64,000 bases of DNA from Bifidobacterium sp. ESL0682. GTDB taxonomy: Bacteria; Actinomycetota; Actinomycetes; Actinomycetales; Bifidobacteriaceae. The notes under the pieces are model-generated. The model was not told the origin of the DNA. It did not search any database and saw only the letters and a program-made list of their open reading frames with translations. Both the position numbers and the translations under genes were made by a program. The DNA is taken from contig NZ_CP113942.1 of the NCBI RefSeq assembly GCF_029392815.1, positions 1,860,001 through 1,924,000 on the forward strand. Direction: 5' to 3'. Shown here piece by piece: positions 42,635 to 51,293 of the stretch; position 1 is the stretch's first letter, and each line of letters starts with the position of its first letter.

Positions 42635-44327
42635 TTACTTATTCCATCCCTTGAGCATTCGTGCGAACAGATCATCTGCCGATTCGAGTTGCGAGAACTT
42701 CTCCAATCGGTTCTCCTCAACTGCCCACAGCTGTTTGCGGTCGTCTTCGTTGCTGGCCAGATGCGCGAGCGCAGACTTGGCGTCATGCACCATTTCCGAA
42801 GTCATACGGCGCAGAAGCCCCTGCTTGGGAATCAACGTGGACTGTGAGCCGACGTCGGTGGAAATCACCGGAATACCGGCGGCAAGTGCCTCGATGGTCG
42901 TCAGCGTGATGCCTTCGTTGATCGAGGAGACCAGCAGCACATCGGCATCCTGATAGGTCTTCGCCACAGGAACCGTCATCGGACGCCGTTCCAGGACCTT
43001 GCCGAGGTCGTATCGCTCAATCAGGGTATCGGCGAAGATATCCATGTCACCATTGCCTTGCATGATGAACCGGAACTTGCCGGGATAGGCTTTCTGCAAC
43101 GCATGAGCGGTGAGGATGAACGCCTCGGGGCGCTTCTGGCGCACCATACGGCCGATAAAGCAACAACGGTCAACGGCTTGCTCGGGTCCTTTGGCTTGAA
43201 TGTCGCCTTTTCGCTGTCTGCGGTCAAACCGACCAGAGGCGCGACAACGACCTTCTTGGGATCGAGGTGGTGAGTATCGACCAGCCAACGCTGCAGCTGC
43301 GGCGAAATGACATGATGAAGGTCGATCCATTGGTCGCGGATGGCCGATTCGTGCGGATAGCCACCGCGGAAGAAGTACTCGATGATATGTAGGGAATCGA
43401 CGATCTTCGTATCGGGGAAATACTTCTTGACCCACCACGCCCTGTCGTACATCCACTGGCAGTGGTGAATCAGGATTCCCTTGATGTCGAAATGCTCGAA
43501 AAGCGCACGAAGCAACGGCGCATCGCCGGGACGTTCCTGCAGCGGTGCAGTAAGCGGAAGCAGCAACGCATCGTCGAATTCGGGGCGATTAATCCAAGGC
43601 TGGTGGCCGTCCCTGTCGGTGATGACAATCGGGTAGAACCCGGCCTGTTTCACCAGTTTCACGGTTTCCAAGGCCCAACGTTCTGCACCGCCCGCCTGGA
43701 ACCAGTGCATCGCGATAATGACGGCTTTTCTCGAACCTGCCGGCGCCTTTCCAGGTTTAATCTCGACAACCGGATGGTGGTGCCCGGACCAGGCATTCTC
43801 CCGTTCCACAGTCCGTGGAATCCACGGTTCGACCGGCTTCCTGCCGAGATATTCGCGGATGCTGCGCTTGGCGTCGCGGAAGATGTCGAATGTCGCAGGA
43901 GCGGACAATTCGAGGGAGTCATAGAGTTTCGACTTCGCGCTGTCGTTGGGATGCTGACGCTCAACATCCTTGTCGGTGGCATCATCGGGGGTGAGCAGCA
44001 GATAGCGATTCCCTGTATCGACCACCTGATTGTCGCCGTCAAAATACTGCGGAGGGTAGGCGGACAGCGGTTCCACCGTCGAGGTGACCGTCACCTCCAT
44101 GAAAGGCGTCAAGCCTGCTTCTCGGGTCAGCAGTCCGTTGAGCGTAGTCAGATCCGTCAACCTCGGATACTGCCACTTCTCCCCCATGTACAAATGGAAA
44201 ACAAGGGTTCTGCCCGGCTGAATCAGCACGTTGTAGTTGATCGCTCCCACAACGAGACGCCGCAACCGTTCACTGAGCGAATCAAGTTTGCCTTGATCGT
44301 CCGTGGAAATCCTAAAAAATCATACAT
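42635..44327 (-). CDS. GT4 glycosyltransferase with long N-terminal domain (two frame breaks)
   Basis: The C-terminal half is a GT4/GT-B transferase: IGRMVRQKRPEAFI, FIMQGNGDMD, DVLLVSSINEGITLTTIEALAAGIPVISTDVGS (donor-binding E-x7-E region). The N-terminal half has AMHWFQAGGAERWALET, an unusual leading domain, and a HHCQWMYDRAWW segment. The two frames meet near 43160, where one base is missing before TTTATCGG. A second break near the start is likely: residues STDDQGKLDSLSERLRRLVVG are in frame with the body but have no start codon, while ATG at 44327 reads MYDF up to a T6 run (A6 at 44314-44319). One more T joins them. Total length is about 564 residues. Sugar specificity is unknown. Confidence 0.8.
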
Positions 44328-44474
44328 AACTCACGATGATACTCGAAGGTATTAAAAAACTTCGATCCGCCGGATACGCATACCAATACTTTGCACTATC
44401 TAGATATAAAACGACAAAGTAATCATTTTGCGCTATGCTGAAACCAATCAGCGAGTTAGGAGTCCAAAGCCGCT

Positions 44475-45623
44475 ATGCGCCCAATCAACAAGTTCAAACG
44501 TCTACTACCTCCTTCCTCACGCTCGTTCCATACTTTCGAAGACAACTCCTATCAGCGTATGGATAATCTTGAGGCGCAGATACACGATCTTCAGACACAA
44601 ACGCACGATCTTGAAGCGCAGGCGCAACGTCTTGTCAACCAAAACGAACGGCTCATATCCCTGGTCGAGGATTTGCAGAAAACCTCCCAGCAGGAACATG
44701 CCTACGAGCAGGACCGCGACATGATGCTTTACTGGCAGATGTTTCGACGGGATGGCGAAAGCCTTGAGGCGGCACAACTGCGGTTCTTCCGTGGTCTGCC
44801 CAAGGAGACCGGTATCCACAAACTGTTTCAGGATGCCGAAGCGGCGTTGTTCTCACAATTCGATGTGCTCTGCCGACAGCACGACATCCTTTACTGGGGC
44901 AGCGGCGGCACCATTCTGGGAGCCTACCGCCATCAGGATTTCATTCCCTGGGACGATGACATCGACGTCTATATCACTCGCGACCAGCTGCAAAAGCTTG
45001 AGCAGGTGGTGCGCGAAGACGGCCGTTTCCGGGTGACCGTTCTTTGGGACTGGTACGTTCCCTGCAAGCAGATACGCTTCCGCTCCGCTGACGAGGACAA
45101 TCCCTGCTTCGTCGACCTCTTCACCCTCGACTGGGCCAAAGGCGATCCCCAGCAGGTCTGGGACGCGGGCGTAGAACAGAGAAAAAGCTTCGTCTCGGAA
45201 ATTCGAACTCATTTCGGCGACACGAACTGGCCGCAGACCCCATACCTGCCCAGCTCTGACCCATTGGCCCCGAAACTCGAAGCGACGCTCGATGCGCAAT
45301 TGGACAATCTCAAGGCGACGTGCGACATCCTCCCGAACCAAACAGGAGCCACATGCCTGGTCGAGGGGCCGGAAAACATCGACGACACTAATCCATCCGG
45401 GCCTTACCCGATTGAGGAATGGCTGCCCGTCGAGCATCTGCGTTTCAGAGACCTTGAAGTCCCCGTACCTGCCGGCTGGAAAACATACCTTTCGAAGCTC
45501 TACGGCGATTACATGGCCATCCCGAAAGACATCAATTCCCACGAGCACGTTGCCGACGACTATATCGAGTCATCGCAAAGCGTCGCGGCGATGCATCGGC
45601 TTATTGACGAAGCTGAAAAGTAG
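44475..45623 (+). CDS. licD: LicD-family phosphotransferase with N-terminal coiled coil
   Basis: The protein of 382 residues has a basic N-terminus, a coiled coil at about 25-75 (heptads of LEAQ/IHDLQTQ/LVNQ), and a LicD nucleotidyltransferase-like domain with YWGSGGTILGAYRHQDFIPW (near 141-160) directly followed by the metal-binding DDDIDVY. LicD proteins transfer phospho-alcohols such as phosphocholine or glycerol phosphate to surface glycans. Bifidobacterial lipoglycan is known to carry glycerol phosphate on galactofuranose, so this could be that transferase; this is inference. It faces away from the GT4 gene and heads a plus-strand set with two acyltransferases. The start is the first ATG of the conserved frame. 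Confidence 0.85.
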   Translation: MRPINKFKRLLPPSSRSFHTFEDNSYQRMDNLEAQIHDLQTQTHDLEAQAQRLVNQNERLISLVEDLQKTSQQEHAYEQDRDMMLYWQMFRRDGESLEAAQLRFFRGLPKETGIHKLFQDAEAALFSQFDVLCRQHDILYWGSGGTILGAYRHQDFIPWDDDIDVYITRDQLQKLEQVVREDGRFRVTVLWDWYVPCKQIRFRSADEDNPCFVDLFTLDWAKGDPQQVWDAGVEQRKSFVSEIRTHFGDTNWPQTPYLPSSDPLAPKLEATLDAQLDNLKATCDILPNQTGATCLVEGPENIDDTNPSGPYPIEEWLPVEHLRFRDLEVPVPAGWKTYLSKLYGDYMAIPKDINSHEHVADDYIESSQSVAAMHRLIDEAEK

Positions 45624-45795
45624 AATTCAGATGTTTGAATAACCAACGTTCGACAATGAAATGCGGGTCAAATCAAACCCTGTGATGTTATCGGTTCAAG
45701 ACAAAGCTACCTCCTTAAAAGAACCGACAATATATCTAAAATTATTTATAATGGATAACATTTGCAAATGACAATGCTTAGGAGTTCAAAGAAAA

Positions 45796-46895
45796 ATGGT
45801 ATCATCTCTTCCTAAAAAACAACGTGATCACGCTTTGGATACCATACGAATCATCGCGATTTTAGATATTGTTATTTGCCATATTGCAGCCGGATCATTC
45901 CCTGCCGGTATCGTCCAGCAAATTCTCGTAGCACTCGGGTCTTTGGGCGTACCGCTGTTCGTCATGCTCACCGGGTATCTCATGCTCGACCGCACTTACG
46001 ACGCTACATATATTCGCCGTTTTCTCAAACGGAATCTGCTGCCGCTATTTGTGAGCCTTGAAGTTTGGAACGTCGTCTGGTTCTTCCTCAGCCATTTCAT
46101 CGGCGACACGCCAATGCGAATCAGCACATTGATAAAAGTCGCGACGTTTACAGGAGATTCGGGACGGGATTCTGGTTCCTACCCATGATTTTCGCCTTGT
46201 ATCTTGGCCTTCCAATAGTCTCTTCAGCGTTGCGTTATTTCATCGCCCAAAAATCTCATACCTATTTATATATTCTTGCTTTCTGCGTCATTTTCTTCGG
46301 TACAGTAATCCCTACTTGTACACAACTCCTGGCATGGAGTCCCGTACATTTCAACATCACCAGTGTATTGCAAATGAATATCTTCGGCACTGACGTTTGG
46401 GGCGCATCGGTGTGGATATTGTACCTTCTGCTTGGTTTCATTCTCAAACGGTTCAGCTCAAGTATCGAACGCATAGCTACGTGGGTACTTATCGCCGTGT
46501 TTATCGTCGCATTTGCGCTTAAATCATTGCTTCATATTTGCGCATGGAAAAGCAATTTCGCAAGTGACCCATATTATGCTAATCTCGCCTTGGTCATATC
46601 GGCAGCAGCCCTTTTCCCCCTCTTGCATAGGATTTTCAAATTCTCGTCCGATTTTTCGCAAAAGCTCATCCCGCTCAATGCACAATTCTCCAAACTTTCT
46701 TTTGGCGTCTACATGATTCACGTCTGGCTCTATGACTTGAGCATGTCGTTGCTTGCGAAGCCGCCAATCAACATGGCAAACCAATATATGGTTTTTCTCA
46801 TCTGCCTGCTTGTCAGCTATTTCGGGTCGGTTCTTATCGCCAAGTTGCTTTCTTTAGTGCCTGTTGCCAGAAAATGGCTCCTGCTTATGAAATGA
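45796..46895 (+). CDS. Acyltransferase-3 family membrane protein (frame interrupted near 46161)
   Basis: GGAG precedes the ATG. The first frame has the acyltransferase-3 opening DHALDTIRIIAILDIVICHI with the family His, and FVMLTGYLML; it breaks after FTGDSG. The second resumes TGFWFLPMIFALYLGLP and continues through further helices to MLFIHVWLYD-like sequence (VYMIHVWLYD). One G added to GGG at 46161-46163 joins them into about 366 residues with ten helices. Such proteins add O-acetyl or other acyl groups to exported glycans. The next gene is a second member of the family. Codon use is more AT-rich than in the metabolic genes. Confidence 0.8.
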
Positions 46896-47004
46896 CTGGC
46901 TATGAACGATTCCCACTTTGAAGGCATCATTCAATCAACAAAGTAGTGGGCATTCGTGTATTCTGTTATCGTCTGGAATCTTTGAGCAATAACATCGAGG
47001 AATA

Positions 47005-48152
47005 GTGCCAAATACAAGGAAAACACGGAACCTGAACGTCGAAGTACTTCGAATAGTGGCGATGTTTCTTATTGTCGCGTGCCATGGGATTCTTCATATC
47101 CATTGGATGCTGAATGTCGATCAGGGATTTACGTTTAAACCCGGCTGGCGATATGCCCTGTCATATCTCGTAGTGCAATATGGTCAAGTAGGAGTCACCA
47201 TATTCTTTATTATTTCGGGATATTTTCTGGTAACTAAAAATTTAATTGGACACGCATCTTCAAAACATGGTTCCAGATGCTGTCCTATAGCCTGCTGATA
47301 CTTGCCGTCATCGCTTTGGTGGTAGCTTTCGTAAAACCGGAAGACATCACCCCTCTTTTCCGGGGAGATAATCTCGTCACAACACTGGTTTGGAATTTCT
47401 TCCCGTTCCTTTATGACAGCTATTGGTTCATTACCGCCTATATCGCAATGCTCCTGCTTCTGCCATTCCTTAACTGCCTGTTTGACAATCTCCAAGAAAA
47501 ATATATTAACGCACTCATTGCACTCCTCGCGGTTTTCTCAATCTGGGTTCTTTTCTTTGGCCGCGTGGGGGCATGGAACAATGTAACGTATGCGATTTGC
47601 GGCTATCTTATCGGTGGTTGGATTCGCAACTATTCCACGAACCATCCTCGTCTGCTGCAAACCAAATATCTTATTGCAGCAATACTGCTTTCATCCGCAG
47701 GTATGGCCGCGTTCAATTACATCTCGGCAAGTGGAGCCCACGTGGTCACGCTTTTGGGCTGGCAGAGCCAAACTAAACAGGGAATTCAGATATTGCCAAT
47801 GATTATCGCCACCGCGGTATTCATACTTGTTGACCGAATCAACATGTCAGCAACACCGAGCATCTTACGGAATTTTGTGCTGAAACTGGCAGTATCCACT
47901 TTCGGCGTCTATCTTTTGCATGAAAATATGTTTTTGTACAGGTTGATATGGCCAACGATGACGTCTCTGCTCCCGACGCCGACTTCCAATGTTTCCACAG
48001 TGCTGATTTTCATCGCCATCATCGTAATTATTTATCTGGTGGCATCATTAGCAGCATTCCTACTTGATACCTGCATCGTGCATCCGCTGGAACGCGTGAT
48101 ACTACGCAAGGCCTCTGTATATACAAAATCTAAAATCGGCACAAAACATTGA
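47005..48152 (+). CDS. Second acyltransferase-3 family membrane protein (frame interrupted in A5 at 47236)
   Basis: The GTG start has GAGG a few bases ahead. The first frame contains NLNVEVLRIVAMFLIVACHGILH and VTIFFIISGYFLV; the second has FKTWFQMLSYSLLILAVIAL and later FGVYLLHENMFLY. The frames join when the A5 run at 47236-47240 is read as A6, giving TKKFNWTRIFKTWFQ. The joined protein has about 382 residues with about ten helices. It resembles O-acetyltransferases of capsular or wall polysaccharide clusters. It follows the first acyltransferase by about 110 bases on the same strand. Confidence 0.8.
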
Positions 48153-48219
48153 AACTTACAAACATGCCGATTCTAATTTGCGTTAAACCTCCATTGCGAT
48201 GCCTATAGGCGTTTATCTA

Positions 48220-49224
48220 CTAAAACTGTTCCTCAATATAGAAACGAGGACGGTGTTTAGCCTCCAAGTAGATTTTGCCTACGTAATTACCAACAATGCC
48301 AAGGCATACCATAAGGAAACCGCCAATAAGCCAAATCGAGCACATCAACGATCCCCAACCGGCCATAGCCTTGCCGCTGAACAGCGAGATAAGTACGTAG
48401 ACAAAAATACCAATACCCACCAAGATGGATGCCACGCCACAAGCGGTTACAAAAGAAAGGGGCTTAGTCGAAAATGACGTAATGCCTTGAATCGCGAAAG
48501 AAATCATCTTCTTAAGCGGATATTTTGATTCGCCGGCTTCACGTTCACCACGTTCATAATATACTTTCGCTGTCTTGAACCCCAGAGTCGGTACAATACC
48601 CCTCAAAAACAGGTTAACTTCATGGTATTCGGACAATGCTTGCAGAGAAGCACGACCCATCAAGCGATAATCCGCATGGTTGTAAACGGTTTCTGCACCC
48701 ATCCAATTGAAGACCTTGTAAAAAGCTTCGGCACTAGTTCGCTTAAACCACGTGTCTTTGGCACGTTTCGACCTTACACCGTAAACAATCTCATTGCCGT
48801 TTTGATATTCGCTGATGAAATCATCCACAACATCGACATCATCCTGCAAATCGGCATCCATTGAAATTGCGGCGTCGCACCCGCTTCGCAAGGCAACCAT
48901 TAAACCGGCATAAAGAGCGTTCTGATGCCCACGGTTATGAGCCAGCTTGACCCCGCCGAAAGTCGATTGATCGGACTTATGCAAATCAGCGATGATGGAC
49001 CACGTCTTATCGTGAGAGCCATCATCAACAAATAGAATCCTGCTTTTCTGACTAATGGATTCCACTGCAACAAGATGCCGATATTTTTTAAGCAGGACAT
49101 CAGCGGTATGCCGCAATCCCTCTTCCTCTTCGTAACAAGGAAGAACAAAAAAGACAACCGGCTTCTTACGGTTTTCTGAATCCGGAATCACGGTTTCTTG
49201 TTGATCCAAAGTCCAAGCCTCCAC
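48220..49224 (-). CDS. GtrB-like polyprenyl-phosphate glycosyltransferase (GT2)
   Basis: This 334-residue protein has a GT2 core (VVFFVLPCYEEEEGL, ILFVDDGSHDKTW, AISMDADLQDD near 120) and two C-terminal membrane helices (about 245-268 and 283-308), the arrangement of GtrB/DPM1-type enzymes. It would move a sugar from a nucleotide to undecaprenyl phosphate on the inner membrane face. The start appears to be GTG, followed directly by GAGGC. The next upstream gene is a large membrane protein likely to use the lipid-linked sugar. A GtrA-like protein that could flip it is encoded separately at 33774-34328. Confidence 0.87.
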   Translation of the reverse strand: MEAWTLDQQETVIPDSENRKKPVVFFVLPCYEEEEGLRHTADVLLKKYRHLVAVESISQKSRILFVDDGSHDKTWSIIADLHKSDQSTFGGVKLAHNRGHQNALYAGLMVALRSGCDAAISMDADLQDDVDVVDDFISEYQNGNEIVYGVRSKRAKDTWFKRTSAEAFYKVFNWMGAETVYNHADYRLMGRASLQALSEYHEVNLFLRGIVPTLGFKTAKVYYERGEREAGESKYPLKKMISFAIQGITSFSTKPLSFVTACGVASILVGIGIFVYVLISLFSGKAMAGWGSLMCSIWLIGGFLMVCLGIVGNYVGKIYLEAKHRPRFYIEEQF

Positions 49225-49245
49225 TCAGTCGACAGCCAATCGTAA

Positions 49246-51206
49246 TCATCGAATCGCGGCCGACTTATTCTTATCCATCGTGTGCAAATATGCGTCAAAC
49301 CTATCTTTAAAGAGTTTATTACTACCTGGATAGATTTTCTCGAAATACTGTTGTAACCGAACAATATCCTTTTTCTCAAACGGAGAAATCTTTTCATACA
49401 CGGTAACAGTTGTTTTCTTGCTGAATCGGAAAGAACGATCTTTTTTATAGTGCCTTCCCAGATAACTCGATTTATTCCGAACCAAAGAGTTCAATTCACA
49501 CACCACACGTTCATTCTTTTTGGTCATATGTACTGAAACCGGACTCGAAGTGACCACAAATTTGGAATCGAAGAATTGAGTATTGAACCCATCTCTCGAA
49601 TCGACATCAGCTGAGGCCACAGGGAATGGCTGGATATAAGCATAAGGCAAGAAATATGTTTGGGGAAGCATAGAATTGAGATCCGAACTTGCGGCTGCGA
49701 AATAGACCATGTCGGTTCCCTGAGTTTTTTGTTTAAGATACTCGACGAAAGCACTTTTTGCTCGACATCCGATTGGACAAAAGGAGTCTGAATCGGAGCG
49801 TTCATGACCTTCCCCAATATTCCCGGAACTGACAGTGCAGAAAGACCTGTAGCACAGTTGGCAACTGAAAGGACAACTGCAATCAAAGCAGCTATCACCC
49901 GCTTTGGAGCCAATACAGGAATCGATAAAACAGCGAACAGAGGCAACAGAACAGCCACCCACAGACCGGGTATGACAATATACCAATGCTGGGGGCTAAA
50001 ATCTTGAATACGCCAGAAGACCAACAACGATGCCAAGACACCGATATAAGAAGACACCACGAGCGTCGCCAGACCGGCAAAATCGAATCTCTCACCGTTT
50101 TTTCCGGCTTTTTTGAGACACATCCATACTATGACGGCTATTGAAATCAACGACAACGCAAACCAGATCCAGCCAAACTCTTCGAAAAGATTGACGAATT
50201 TTGCGCTATAAGAATCGAACAACGTCCAAGAATGATAGGACTGAGAATAATCACCGCCGAAAGATCGGCTCAGGAATCCTTGGAAAAACAGCAGGATGGG
50301 AGCGAAAAGAGCAACAGCAATCGTAACAGCACGTAATACAAGTTTTTTGAATATCGACAGACGATCTTGCGCTTTGGAACGAATAATCCGACAAACCCAA
50401 TAAATGATGACTGAGATAGCTAGTCCGATAACTCCGAAGACGAACCATCGACGAATCAAAAAGGTGCAGCACAAACCCAGACCTATAGCAATGGCGCCAA
50501 AACGACGATTGGGCAAATCGCTATCAAAAAGGCTCACAAATAAAGCAACAAAAAGAAGGAAGCCCATTCCATCCAGATAACCGCTGAATACAGGTCGTAG
50601 CGCGACTGGAGTGAGCAAAACCAGCAGATAAAAAATCCACATCGGCAACGGCTTTTTATTAGGACCAAGAAAAACATCCACCTTATTCCAAAGAAATGCC
50701 GCCATCAACAACGAAGCAGGAATAATAGCCAGTACCAATTCAGTGAAAAAGGTTCCCGTCCACTCAGGAAAAAGATGAACAGGAAATGACATTACCCAGC
50801 AGAGAAGCTGATTATAGTCGGATTTATTAACGGAATCGAACATTTGCAGAATGGCATTATGAGGCGCGTTGAATAGCGTGTTATTGAAACTGAGAGTCGC
50901 CATCCAATAGAAAGCGTTATCCCAAATCGGAATGAAGTGATAACGGGTAAAATACCACCCTCCGAATACCAAAAACACTGCGGAAACTATGATAAGTGCA
51001 ATATGCCCAATCGAAGATGTTGACTTCAAAACCTGCCAAGCGGAAGTTCGAGACACGATAAACGCAATCAGCACATAAAAAATAATCAAGCCAGATAGGC
51101 TGATTGCAGTAGTCCGGGTTAAAGGAACCACCAATAGAACACCCAATAGAACGGCCCCCGCAGCCAAAAACATATGATTGTGTAGCCAAGATTCCATTCG
51201 ATGCAT
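49246..51206 (-). CDS. Large polytopic membrane protein, probable GT-C glycosyltransferase (frame interrupted at 49755)
   Basis: The first frame encodes ten or more membrane helices, with WDNAFYWMATLSF near 85 (an early exposed acidic loop as in GT-C enzymes) and SKSDYNQLLCWV-like sequence. It breaks at VEQK; the second frame resumes KSAFVEYLKQKTQGTDMVYF and gives a soluble C-terminal domain of about 165 residues. Reading the T5 run at 49755-49759 as T6 joins them. Total length is about 654 residues. The start MHRMESW is preferred. It ends 21 bases before the GtrB-like gene, so the two form a pair: GtrB makes the lipid-linked sugar and this protein may transfer it outside. The family is not recognised precisely. 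Confidence 0.7.
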
Positions 51207-51293
51207 AGCTGTTTTTCTTTCATGAAATGAATAAGTTGCATGGCGAAAAACCATGCAACTTAAGACTATATCAAATAAATATGTTCTTCTCTT

